A DNA stretch of 64,000 nt from contig JAJEKV010000003.1 in assembly GCA_021234155.1 (NCBI GenBank), positions 20,134,386-20,198,385 on the forward strand, read 5' to 3'. Both the position numbers and the translations under genes were made by a program. Below the pieces are notes generated by a model, which saw nothing but the letters and a program-made list of their open reading frames with translations, did not search any database and had not been told where the DNA came from. Origin of the DNA: Isoetes taiwanensis (Eukaryota > Streptophyta > Lycopodiopsida > Isoetales > Isoetaceae). Every line of letters begins with the position of its first letter. Position 1 is the stretch's first letter. This document shows, piece by piece, positions 9,561 to 20,790 of the stretch.

Positions 9561-10183
9561 ATCCCATTTTTCTCTACATAACTCCTTTAGGGGCACCTCC
9601 TTATCAAACATAAACTTTGCATTTTTTCATGTCTTTGATGGAATTTCCATCAAGACATACAATAGGATCTTGACATACAACATCTTCATGCTAGTCTTAG
9701 TAGAAGCTAGTGGCGATTTTGATCACTATATTAGTAGATTTTTTAGACCACGATGAACATTTGCATTGTATTCTATGGTCAACCATTGCTTCCGAATTGA
9801 ACTTCATAGTTACACTTTAGTTATTGCTCTATGTTTTTGGAATGTGCTTATGATTAGAAAACAACACTTGAAAGAAGCTCAAAAAAGATTTTTTAGCTCA
9901 CACTATGGATACTAATTTCATATGTAAATGGTAACGTTCTACTTTGATTATTCTTGTGCTTGGATTGTTTATAACTTTATAATAGTTCGAGCATGCTAAG
10001 GTGTCCTTTTTGAACCTTCTTGGTAAACTTTGTTAGGACGTTTGTCTATTATGAGTTAAACCAGAGGTTGACTTGCTAACGAAAATTCTTTGATCTTAAT
10101 TATTTGGTTTTATATTACTATATTTTTTTCAGCTGCATTCCAGAACTTATCTAAGGCCGTTTACAGTTCCAGAAATCTATGGG

Positions 10184-10427
10184 CGAATATATAATAGAAG
10201 GAAAGGTTGAATCCTTGTGATTTTGGGAAGAAAAATAACAAACTATTTTGGATGCCCTGTTTCTCATCACATTCCCGCTATTTCAAGGTGATCTACTAGC
10301 GAATATATAACAGAAGGTAAGGTTCAATCCTTGGATAAACTATTCTTGTGATTTTGGGAAGAAAAATAACAAACTATTTTGGATGCCCTGTTTCTCATCA
10401 CATTCTCACTATTAATTGGCTTCAAGG
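10184..10427. repeat. Direct repeat, two copies of about 115 bp
   Basis: Both copies carry GCGAATATATAA, AGAAGG, GGTT-AATCCTTG, GATTTTGGGAAGAAAAATAA and ATGCCCTGTTTCTCATCAC. Copy 2 has a short insertion (GATAAACTATTC). Confidence 0.85.
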
Positions 10428-10579
10428 CGCAGGCAAACTTCCTTCAAAAATTGGATATGAATCAGGGACACAAAATCTTTATAGAAATTGATTAGCAAGC
10501 GGAGTTATGTATTCACCCTAAGTTCTGCACAAGAACACTAAATCAAACCCTACACTATTGATCAGTTGAGCATCTGTGT

Positions 10580-10637
10580 CATGGTGCTTTCCTTGTTTTG
10601 AGATCCCTCATGGTGCTTTCCTTATTTTGAGATCCCT
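10580..10637. repeat. 29-bp tandem duplication
   Basis: CATGGTGCTTTCCTTGTTTT plus GAGATCCCT is repeated with one substitution. Confidence 0.9.
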
Positions 10638-10965
10638 CATGCCTCGTGATTGCAGCTTTTTGAAGTGCCTGCATGCAATCGAATATGAATCAAGAAGAAT
10701 ATGAATCAAAATTGAAAATTCCAAAAGAGAGGAAGCCAAAACTAGATCATGTGCACTGATTTTTTGCGCCCTACGGTGCCAAAGTTGAGCTCCAAAACCA
10801 CTCATTTGCGCAAACCCTTAGCCATGTCAAAGATTGCCATAGCGTTTTAGTCCAAAAAGCTAATCCAAAAACAAAAAGGCGAACGATGCCGGAATGAGCC
10901 GTGGCTAGAATGCTTCAAGAAACTTCCATTAGGGTAGGTCTAGGCGGCACCGCTTATGGCGGGTT

Positions 10966-11082
10966 TGTAGAATATGGTCAAATATGTTAACATGTCGTCA
11001 CACAGGTTGTCAGATAAGATATATATGCAGACAACAGGTGAAGATACAATGGTCCATACCATTGTATTATGTGGAGGTAGGA
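10966..11082 (+). repeat. Copia 5' LTR remnant
   Basis: Matches the first 118 bp of the 3' LTR (TGTAGAATATGGT, ATATGTTAACATGTC, GTTGTCAGATAAGATATATA), with a handful of differences. It stops at GGAGGTAG, where gag sequence begins. Confidence 0.85.
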
Positions 11083-11900
11083 TTCCAAGTGTGGAAAGAT
11101 CAAATTCAACACATATTGGATGTTGAGGATCTATGGGAGATTGTTGATCCAACTTAGATGGATGTAGTGGCTACTAGTGCAGGTGGTGCATCTAGCAGTA
11201 TGGCAGTTGTTAACTCAGCAGTTGGAGGAGGTGACTCTACCTCAATGACCTTAGGGAGTAGGTCTGTTGCAGAGATTGCAGGTGAAGAAAGGACTGTGCC
11301 TTCATCAAATGCACTGTCTACAAAGATTAAAGAAACAAGGGGCATAATCAGGAGCAAGGTTGGACCTACAATTCAACTCAAACTCAGAGGTATGTCTCCT
11401 AGGCAGATGTGGAGCTATTTGCTCAAACATTATGAAAGTAAAAGCTCATCACAAATAGATGTGTTAGAAAAGGAGCTAAGAAATCTGAAATATAATGAAG
11501 ATGAGGAAGTCTCAGATTTCTTCAGTAAATTTGATAACCTTGTAGCTGATCTAGATGGTGCAGGAGTTGTCCTATCAGAAAGATTTGTAATGTTGGCCGT
11601 TGCTCGAGCAGTAAGTTCCAATTCACAGCTGTCCCTTTTAATTAGAAATGTTGCTAAAAACAGGGAAGAGGCTGAAAACATGCTAAGGACTGAGATAGAG
11701 CAGAATAAGTTGATGAGAGAAGAAGAAAACACAGCTGAAATTCTATATGCTGGAAAGAAAAAGAAACTTCAAGGAGATAAGGCAGTGTGCTACAACTGTT
11801 ATGAGGCAGGGCACATTAAACCAAATTGTCCTAAACTTAACAAGAAATAACATGCTATAATTGTAAAGGAAGAGGCCATATAGCTGCTAAGTGTCCTAGC
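11083..11900 (+). pseudogene. Copia gag
   Basis: The N-terminal piece FQVWKDQIQHILDVEDLWEI is the usual Copia gag start. An in-frame TAG at 11,155 is followed by a long open segment (11,158-11,850) with the UBN2-type region (WSYLLKHYES, LRNLKYNEDEEVSDFF). A CCHC knuckle CYNCYEAGHIKPNC follows. A second knuckle (CYNCKGRGHIAAKC) follows at about 11,850-11,897 but lies in another frame, so a frameshift separates the two. Confidence 0.85.
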
Positions 11901-12057
11901 CCCAAAGAAAAGGAGTATGGCAGGGGAAGGGGAAGAGGACGAGATATAAAAAGAGGATATTCCTCTAGAAGGAAAGGAGGACCTGCAGGTGTACACATTG
12001 CTCAAGAAAAAACAGAAGTCAAAGAAAAGGAAGAACCAAGTGATGATGAGGTAAATT

Positions 12058-12905
12058 GTGCTAAATGATGTTGGCTCTAAAACTAATGGCAAGAATTCTG
12101 TTATTGTAGTTGGTAGTGGAGCTGAGAGATCAGTAGTAAGATCTCTAGATATGCTTAAGAATCAAACATCAGCCAAGTCAAAGCATGTACAAGTTGGAAA
12201 TGGAGATTTGCAAGCTATAGAAGGATGTGGAATGTTGGAACTGCTGGATCTTGATGGAAATATAGTCAATATTGAAAATGTATTATGTATTCCTAGTTTG
12301 ATAAAAAATTTAATGTCAGTGTGCCAGCTAGTGGACTTGGGATATAAAATCTTCTTTGAGAAGAAAGTTTGTAAGATTTGTATGGATAATAAATTAAAGT
12401 TTTTGGCAAATCGAGTTGGGAATCTGTTTCAAATTGAAAATGGTCTTATTGATGGAGTTAATGCTATACTAATGACTGATATGGAGACTTGGCATAACAA
12501 GCTTGCTCATACACATTATATTAATGTGAAGTTTGTGACAAAAAAAAGCCTTATAGACTGTAACATACCAGAAAATCATAAATGCATATGTGAGGGATGC
12601 ATGTTGGGTAAAATTATTAGACTACCATTTCCAAAATCACATAAAAGAGCTGAAGGAGTTTTAGATCTTGTACATACAAGATATGTGTGGCCCTCTAAAT
12701 GTTAGAAGCAGAAATGGAAAGAGATATTTTATAACATTTATAGATGATCATAGTAGAAAGTGCAAAGGATATTGTTTGACACGAAAATCTCAAGCTCTTG
12801 AAGCTTTCAAAATGTATGTATCAGAAATGGAAAGACAAACAAACAGAAAATTAAGATGCATAAGATCAGATAGATGAGGAGAATATTTATCTACTCAATT
12901 TGAGT
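12058..12905 (+). pseudogene. Copia protease / GAG-pre-integrase / integrase N-terminus
   Basis: Residues resembling the protease C-terminus and linker (VENVLCIPSLIKNLMSV-type: IENVLCIPSLIKNLMSVCQL) lead into the pre-integrase zinc-binding part, WHNKLAHTHY and CEGCMLGK. A frameshift near 12,690 leads to the integrase core start, GKRYFITFIDDHSRK. A stop (TGA) falls in IRSDR-GEY, and most of the catalytic core is missing before the next recognisable part at 13,060. Confidence 0.8.
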
Positions 12906-13059
12906 AAGCAGAGATATTGTTTTTGATGAGCATACTCATTATAAGGATAGACAGCAATCTAAGCAAAACAATTGCAAACAGGCCAGCCAAACAGAGACAT
13001 GTTTCAAATATGTTGAAAACGAGGATGATCATGAGAAAGTCAATGAGGCTGAGGTTGAT

Positions 13060-13631
13060 ATGGAAGAAAAGCAAGTAAACTCAAATGAAGAACAGGAGAA
13101 TGGTGCTGATGAGCCTATGCATGATATACAACAAGACAAAAACAAGAAAAGAAAGATTCAAGCTGAAAGATTGAGAGAAAATCTGCCACTAAATGAAGGT
13201 GAATATGGCAGACTAGAAAGTGGAAGAAGCAAAGGGATTGAGAAACTTTCTGAATTACCATATCAAGAGCAAATATTGGCTATTCTCGAAGATTATATTG
13301 TTCCAACTTCATATGAAGAAGCAATAAATAGCATTGAGAAGGAATATTAGATTAAAATCATTCAAAGACACTGAGACATTTGATGTAGTACATAAACCAG
13401 AAAATACCAACATTGTAGGGAATAAATGGATTTACAGAATTAAAACCAACAGTGATGGCACAAAAAGGTTTAAAGCAAGGTTAGTAGCTCAAGGCTTTTC
13501 TCAAAAGAAGGGAAAAGATTATAATGAGATCTTTTCTCCAGTGGTTAAGCTCACAAGTCTGAGGGTACTCTTGGCAATTGAAAATGCATTAAATTTAGAG
13601 CTACATCATATGGATGTCAAAACCGCTTTCC
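13060..13631 (+). pseudogene. Copia integrase tail and first part of reverse transcriptase
   Basis: A charged linker (13,060-13,350) is followed by the RT palm entry, VGNKWIYRIKTNSDGTKRFK, ARLVAQGFSQKKGKDYNEIF, SPVVKLTSLRVLLAI and MDVKTAF. The reading breaks at 13,631 because of the insertion that follows, and resumes at about 15,426. Confidence 0.85.
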
Positions 13632-15425
13632 CGGTAAGATTTTTATTTTTTTATTAATATATAAATGGTACAAGGCCCTTATTCACCCAATTAGTGAAGG
13701 ACATAGTAGGATACACAACCAGCTAATGCAGTACTTTATTGGAGCTCTCTCAACCTCTTCCTTGCTCATTAGTACTATGGGGGCCACTGCTATTCCAAAA
13801 AGTACCATAGCAATGGCTGCAACCTCTTCCCAACGTCCAAGTACTATGGAAGATAATTCCTCAATTTTCTGCAATCAACTACTTATGAAACCTCCATAAT
13901 GCTCCACTAACCTCAAAAAAAAAAACTGGCCCTAAGATAATCAATTTAAAGCTTGCTTCTGTATATTGCCACGGACAACAATACTATGCAAAGGACTCCA
14001 CTCTGCTACTACACCCAGAGCTAAAATTCCCATGAAGTTCCTCCCTCCGAAAGTTGCAACTGTTCAAGTGATGACTGATAGAAGAATACTACCTAGTTAC
14101 CACCATAATGGAATTAAGAGCCAAATGTAGTCCATCTGCATCTAACTCCAGCAGGCTTGTCCCCTATTGGTGCCAAAGCATACGTACAGTAGAAGCCTCC
14201 CGTCTCCTAAAGACATATAGCCCTACACATACCATTGTTCACAGTGCCATCTGTACAAAAGCTTCTTCTAGCTGGGATAGAAGATCACGGGCCTAATTGA
14301 AACCCATCTTAAGGACACTACTTGCTTCAAAATACGCACATGAAAAGTGGACATATTTAGGTAACCCACTCAAGACCTAGCATAGACACCAGTTTCATAA
14401 CTACATCTTCCATATAGGTAGCAATTCCCAGCAGACAAAGACCCATTAGTCACAAGATAAATAGAGCTCCGTGTGCACCCAAAGCCCTTCAAATCTTTAG
14501 CTAACATACCTTTGCAGAGAGGAAGGAAACTGGCTACATAGAGGTGCAAGGACGGGCCTGATACTATGCAAAACCTCATATGGATCAGATAAGATGCCCC
14601 CAAACTTGTACCACCTAATAGCATGATAGCACGAGTAACCGAGTTCCAAAAGTTATCTGAATATATTTCTCACACTCGACACATAAGCCGCTATATAGTC
14701 CCCATTGAGGAAGCACCACTAACATCACAATGGGTTCAGCAACAAGCACCCAAATCTGAATGACAGCCTGTCAACTTAATCATTTCATGAGCTTGCTCCA
14801 ACCGCGCGAGGATGGAGCTCTCTACTTTGAATAAATCTTAAGCCCGTCAGTACAGATCTAAATACATTACCAAGAGCCACATTGAGTGCGCTTTGGAGCG
14901 AAAATGAGATCCCTGTAACTATATGGCTAGCAATAAAGTCCTATCTGGATAATTTTGAAATCGATCTGCATAGAGAGCCAGAACTGCAAAACCTTGTAGT
15001 GAGTGCAAGGTCAGGCCACACTGATATGGCTTCCAGTAATTTGCTACCAAATGTTGCAAGAATCCAAACCTTATCTATCACCAAGAGACTGAAAGATGGG
15101 TGAGGAAAACTTACCAAGCTTAAACACGAATAGAATAGATTGAAAAGGAGGCAGGGTCTGCCAGAACCATGGATGTTTCTCATTCAGATGGTTTTCAAGG
15201 ATTTAAAACCCACCGAATTTACAAGCATGAAACTGACTCCACACACCACACTAAAGCTCTGTCTAAATTCGTGCAGCTCTGCTTAGAGCTCTGCCAGCAT
15301 AGAAGAAAAGGAGACGATCCTCAAGAAACTGCTGCCGCATGGCCGGCAGCCCTTAGCCGCTGGTCAACGCGCCCCCTTTTTGGTCGTTGGCGCACATTCT
15401 AAAAACCCTATTCAAAACTTCTTTT
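13632..15425 (-). mobile_element. Putative retrocopy (poly-A tailed) inserted in Copia RT
   Basis: About 1.8 kb interrupts the RT codons for KTAF. The flanks repeat AAAACCGCTTTC on the left and AAAACTGCTTTT on the right, an 11-12-bp imperfect target duplication. On the minus strand the insert ends in an A-rich tail (TTAATAAAAAAATAAAAATC), which suggests LINE-driven insertion of a transcript. I see no recognisable protein in it. It may be a non-coding RNA copy or an untranslated region; this is inference. Confidence 0.4.
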
Positions 15426-16590
15426 CTAAAAACTGCTTTTCTAAATGCAGAATTGAAAGAAAATATCTATATGAAGCAACCTGCTGGTTATGAGGAAAAT
15501 GACTCAAATGTTTGGAAACTCAAAAGAGCAGTATATGGTTTAAGGCAATCACCTCGTGAATGGTATTTCTGCATAGACAATTTCCTAAGAGGGCAAGGTT
15601 TCGAAAGATTGCAAAATGATGGGAATTTATACAAATTCAGAGATGGAGAAATTTTTTGCTTAATTGCATTATATGTGGATGATTGTATAATGATATCAAA
15701 TAGCCAAAGTTGCTTAACAAAATGTAAAGATATTTTGAAAAACAGATTTGAAATGACAGACAATTCCTGGGAATTGAAGTGTCGAGAAACAGAGACAAAA
15801 GAATTCTGTCTCTAAAACAGAGAAGACATATGGAAAATATGCTTAAAAGGTTTCATATGCAACATGCTAGAATAGCAAAAGTTCCTATTGTTGGAGGTCA
15901 TAAACTAACTGACATTGTTCAGTCCAGTGAAGACACAAAAGGAATGGAAAAAATTCCATACAGAGAGATAATAGACTGTTTGCTATATTTATCAAACAAT
16001 ACAAGGCCTGGCATTAGTTACTCAGTAAATATTTTGAGCAGATATTGCAATAGTCCAAGAAAAAGACATTGGGAAGCAGCAAAGCATGTTCTGAAGTACT
16101 TGAAAGGCACAACTAATTATGGAATTACATTTACCTCTGATGATCTGAATTTAAAAGTTTTTAGTGATGCAGATTGGGGAGGAGATAGAAGTACAAGAAA
16201 ATCCACATCGGGTTATGTTGTTTTTCTTGGAGGAGGAGTCATCAGCAGAAGCTGAGTATGCAGCTAGTTCATTACTATCCAAGGAACTTGTTTGGTTAAG
16301 AAGATTACTGGAGGAACTTGATTTTAAACAAAGACAACCTACTGCAATTATGACTGACAGCATGAGCTGCATAGCCATAGTAAAAAACCCAGTCCAGCAT
16401 GAGAGAACTAAACATATCGAGCTTGATATGCACTTCATTAGAGATATGGTAGAAAAGGGTTATATTGAAATGTGTTACATCCATACAAACTTACAAATTG
16501 CTGATGTTTTTCCTAAAGCACTGGTAGAGAAAAAGTTTACAGGGTTCAGAAGTAAATTGAATGTGATAGACCTGTGTGTTGAAGGAGGAG
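15426..16590 (+). pseudogene. Copia reverse transcriptase C-terminal part and RNase H
   Basis: Continues the RT: FLNAELKENIYMKQPAGYEE, VWKLKRAVYGLRQSPREWY and the active site ALYVDDCIM. A frameshift near 15,780 leads to the connection and RNase H domains (RPGISYSVNILSRYC, HWEAAKHVLKYLKGT, FSDADWGGDRSTRKSTSGY). A second frameshift near 16,240 leads to SAEAEYAA, DSMSCIAIVKNP, RTKHIELDMHFIRD and ADVFPKAL. A purine-rich tract (GTTGAAGGAGGAG) sits immediately before the 3' LTR. Confidence 0.9.
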
Positions 16591-16802
16591 TGTAGAATAT
16601 GGTAAAATATGTTAACATGTCATCATACAGGTTGTCAGATAAGATATATATGCAGACAACAGGCGAAGATACAATGGTCCATACCATTGTATTATGTGGA
16701 GGTAGAAAACAACATTTAAGACAATGGTTCATACCATTGTATCTTAAGTCGTATACATTAGTTTTTATAAAGCAATGGTTTATACCATTATATTGTGAAG
16801 AA
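16591..16802 (+). repeat. Copia 3' LTR (3' end not fixed)
   Basis: Starts TGTAGAATATGG directly after the polypurine tract. It contains three palindromes of the form CAATGGTNNATACCATTG, at 16,671-16,690, 16,721-16,740 and 16,772-16,790. I could not identify the terminal CA or a target-site duplication. Confidence 0.7.
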
Positions 16803-17081
16803 TGAAATGATATATGAAATCGAAGGAGGCAAGCTAGGATTCAAATTTTAGTATCTCCTAAGAGTAAGGAGAGATAACCACGAAATCCTTGAAATCCTTG
16901 CAGGCCGGAACCATGCCGAAGCGATAGGATCTGGCCCCATAAAACCAAGATGTACAGTTGATTGTGCGGTACAGTGAAAATAAGGTTGAAGGTTTGAAGC
17001 ACGAAAATATGGTGATCAAGTTCTAAATTTTGGTTCAAATATATTTATGCACCATTTGAATTGCATTGCTAAATGATGCAA

Positions 17082-19502
17082 TGTAACGGACCTAGGATTT
17101 TTGAGGTATATTGTAGAATTATTTTATTAAAGGATGCAAAGGAATATCAATTAAAATATCACGCATGCAGAATTAATACGTCGTATATGTAGAGATTATA
17201 CGGACGGAATACTGGTGGCTAAAAATAAAAATAAGCACAGTGGAAAAGCATTTGGAAAAAGATCGATTGTAGAGGGATTGCTGAAGGAGCGAATTGCGTG
17301 CAGAGCTCTTGGAGCGTGTTGGAGCGCAGAAGAAGCAAGCGGGATTCCAGGTGGGGATCAAGCCTTACACCTGGGGTTTTTCTAGCGTTAGTATTATTAA
17401 TGAATGTTTCTGGAACATAGCATAGATCTGGAATTGAATGATATTGGCGTGGTTATAAACAAGCATGCATGGTTTGTAGATAGAGATTTTGAATAGTTAG
17501 AAAATCACCTAGTTTAATAAGATCTAATATAATAAGATCTAATAATCTTCATCATGTAAATCTTCTAATCCATTACACCATTACAGAAGAAGTTGGGAAA
17601 GCTTAGAATGACCAGAATCCTTGATGGATGAATCCAGAAATAATGCAGAGGCAGGAACTGGCAAAGACGGCAGGGTTTATTTGCATGCTGCTAACAGAAC
17701 GACGGTATAATTCGTTGATCTTGAAGTGTTTAAAAAGCATGGAGCAGCCCTGGAATGGGCCGATTTGGGCCTTAGAGAGGTCTATTTGGCATCATAAGGA
17801 AGAATCAAGGAGTTTTCATCAAGATTTGGTAGCCACAAGTCTGATTTTGGGAGCCAAGAACCGCTTGGAAATTGCCCGATTTGGGCCATGAACAGATCAA
17901 AATGATCTGGAAACTTCTTGGCAAGTAAAATCGGCAAGATTAAGAGGTTTTGGGGCCGATTCGATGGCCTGGAGGCCATATCCGGCAGCTGCAGACCGAG
18001 TTCGTCCCTGTTATCACGTTAGGTTTAGGTTAAAAAAAAAAAAGTAAAGATGTTAACAATTAACTAGTTGTTAGTAAGTAGGTAATAAATAAGGTTAAAG
18101 GTTAAAGCTAAGGTTAGAGTTAAATTAAAATATTAAGGCTAGTTGGAACAAAGAGTTGGGCTTGTGAATTATCAAAGATTGAGGCCTAAGTTAGGAGGGT
18201 TAATGCTAATGGTTAAGTTATTTATAATTACGACATGAGTGGTCTAAACAAGCTAGCAAGTTATAATTTAAAGCCTTTGGAATTAGTTAATATAAAGAGG
18301 GGTAAAATACCTTGGCAAGGGAAGCATAATGACAGTTAATGTTATAGATTAAACCATTATTATAGTCTTAAATATAGCTAGTGACCTTGTTGTTAGTGAA
18401 TCTCTGAAAGATGTAGACATTTAGTTTTAAGTTAGTAGTGATGGTTGCATTTGCATTATTAAGGCTATGGTTGGACTTTTCTTGCTACGTAAAGTGTGTC
18501 TTATGGAATGTAATTGACGTTGAGCTTGTTAAGGCATGTGTTACGATGTTAATGAATTGTAAGAATTTATCTATGGTGTAATTCTTTGATATAGACCTCT
18601 GGGGCCGGAGTCTAGGTGCGATGGTCTAGACTCATGGTTTTGCTCAGTGCTATGCAAATGGTAATATTTGAACATCGAGCGTTGGTACCGTATGGTACAA
18701 CGTCATGCACAGTTAAGTGGTCCTCCAATGCTGGACGCAGCGTGGATGGGTGTGTACACACGTGGTTACCCCGCCTCTATGTCACTGGCCTGATCAGCCG
18801 AGTTGACCTTGCTCAGACCCAGAGGAATATTGGTTGCAATGTTGATGCTATGGTTGCTTGGCTAGTGTATATGTGTTTTTTTTAATGTTGGAATCAAGTT
18901 GCAATGGTTGTGCTTAGTATAATTATGCATTGTGATTATGCTGGTTGGACTAGTAACTTAGATTGCAGGGGCGAGGTTACGGTAAGGCTAAGTTATTGCT
19001 CTAAGTTAATGCTTGTGGTAATTGATGCTTGATATATTCTAAATCCCCGATCCCCACTTAGTCCGGCTAAGTTAATGCTTGTGGTAATTGATGCTTGATA
19101 TATTCTAAATCCCCGATCCCCACTTAGTCCGTGTGACTAACCCCGTGGTTAATGGTGTAAGCAGAGGTGCGAGATGCTCCGGAAAGTAGCCAAGCTGCAG
19201 AAAGGCGAGAGTAGGAGTGTGTGGATTGCTAGACAATATATTTGATTAATCTTACCATTATTATTATGGATCGGCTTAAAAATTATAATTATTTTTATAA
19301 ACCTTGGTTGTTGTGTGGGGTTTTTCGCGGAGTAATGGCAAGTATAGCATTTTTTTGGGACCTTAGAGCATGTATAAAGATTAAATTCTTTACCTAAGTA
19401 TGCATGTGTCAATTTCTTAAGTACCAAAGGTTAAGTAGATCCAACGGTAGAGATTGATGGGATCTCTAGTCACCGAGAGGTTAACTGGCCAGGCCCGTCA
19501 CA
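17082..19502. mobile_element. Solo LTR of a Ty3/Gypsy element, 2.4 kb
   Basis: The ends are TGTAACGGACC and GGCCCGTCACA, imperfect inverted repeats with TG...CA termini. Identical 5-bp flanks, TGCAA at 17,077-17,081 and 19,503-19,507, mark the target-site duplication. There is no internal coding domain, so this is a single LTR left by LTR-LTR recombination. The length, near 2.4 kb, is typical of large chromovirus-type LTRs. It includes a 66-bp tandem duplication at 19,001-19,131 and CCCGATCCCCACTTAGTCCG, a word often seen late in such LTRs. Confidence 0.8.
19001..19131. repeat. 66-bp tandem duplication in the solo LTR
   Basis: CTAAGTTAATGCTTGTGGTA through ATCCCCACTTAGTCCG occurs twice, practically without change. 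Confidence 0.93.
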
Positions 19503-19898
19503 TGCAACCTTGAAAGTTGTTCTTGCATATATTGAATGTCTGAGCAAAGTTAAACTGCTAATAGTGCTTTTTATATTTTTTAGGGTTCACATGGACAAAG
19601 TGCTAACGGCTGGCTTAAAAGCTGTTGAACTTGAGCTGAGGCAAAAAATTTCAGCCTCGCAAAAAATTTCAGCCCCGTTTTAGAAAATCAGCCCTCGCAA
19701 GATCCAACTTGCGTAGCTGACGCACCTCTGAGTTTTTTTATCAGTGTTGACTCTAGAACTCAATGCCCGGCCCTCTCTTCTCCATGTGAACCACCCATTA
19801 GAATAGGGAAACCAAAAATTACCTAGAAATAAAAATACAGGAAAAAAAGCGGAAATCATAGGGTACCGTGGTTTACGAAACGGAATTTTAACCGTGAC

Positions 19899-20782
19899 CA
19901 GGGCTCGAATTTGACGGCTTTCATGCCCATTTTTTGGATTTTTACCCGTCAAAACAGGAGGAAAAAAAATTTGTATGGCAAATGAAGGGTAGCACTTGGG
20001 CAACTGCCCGTCATAGAGAAGGGCAACTACAAGACATACTCATCATTTGAAAGGGTAGGAACAGAGAAATGCCCGTCATTTTTCTTATTATATATCTTTA
20101 TAAGTTTTAAACATTTATATTATTATTGATTATAATATCTCTATACATTCCATTTTTTTACCGGACTTAAAATATACATTATAGATACCAACGAACTTCG
20201 AAATCTTTTATTTCTTATTATTTCATTCCAAGCATTGCATTTGCATTACGAGTACCAAACAACCAACCAAATACCATGAAATTCTTCAATCCGTCTGCAT
20301 ATGATGTGGATATGTTGTAAGGGATGATGAGACTAAGGAATAGTAGGAAAAATTGCTTGCCAAGTTTGCTTCAAAAGTAGACATGGCTAGATGTTTGCAC
20401 CACAATGCGTATATCATTGTGGAATGAACCATTTGAAAGCATAGATTGGCAAGCATGTTACAAGGGTGGTATGAAGCGAAGCAAAGGAGAGGAATGCCAC
20501 TTGAATAAGCTTTTGTGATTGATTTTAAACTTTAAACTACTATTTTGTTTCAGTAGTATCTATATAAGAACTTCATTATGTATTTCATGAACTATAATGG
20601 AAATATGCCTTGTTCTATGTATCTATCTATGTTTTTGAGGAAAAAAACTGGTTTCTGTCATCTTAAATTTTTTAATTCCATTTGAAAGGCTTGAAATTAG
20701 GAACTTCTTGTCACGCGAAAGGTGTAAAATTATTTTGCCCGTCCCTGGAAAATTAAGGGCAAACCGTCAAATTCGAGCACTG
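19899..20782. mobile_element. Non-autonomous hAT-type element, 884 bp
   Basis: Terminal inverted repeats CAGGGCTCGAATTTGACGG and CCGTCAAATTCGAGCACTG match at 18 of 19 positions. Perfect 8-bp flanks ACCGTGAC (19,891-19,898 and 20,783-20,790) are the hAT-type target duplication. Subterminal GCCCGTC words recur near both ends, as expected for transposase binding sites. A degenerate stretch at about 20,280-20,510 (NPSAYDVDML, then stops) could be a transposase remnant, but that is weak. Confidence 0.85.
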
Positions 20783-20790
20783 ACCGTGAC

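Larger units (their letters stand above)
9561..10965. other. Non-coding spacer with two local duplications
   Basis: AT-rich DNA with no supported gene. It contains a direct repeat of about 105-130 bp (10,184-10,288 and 10,299-10,427, sharing GATTTTGGGAAGAAAAATAA and GATGCCCTGTTTCTCATCAC) and a 29-bp tandem pair at 10,580-10,637. Confidence 0.7.
10966..16802 (+). mobile_element. Decayed Ty1/Copia retrotransposon with a foreign insertion
   Basis: The element runs from a TGTAGAATATGG LTR start at 10,966 to a 3' LTR beginning at 16,591; the exact 3' end is not determined. Domain order is gag, protease/GAG-pre-integrase, integrase, reverse transcriptase, RNase H, which is the Copia order. About 118 bp of the two LTR starts are nearly identical. 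The 5' LTR then jumps straight into gag, so the rest of that LTR, the primer binding site and the gag start have been deleted. Stops, frameshifts, loss of most of the integrase core and a 1.8-kb insertion in the reverse transcriptase make it non-functional. Confidence 0.85.
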
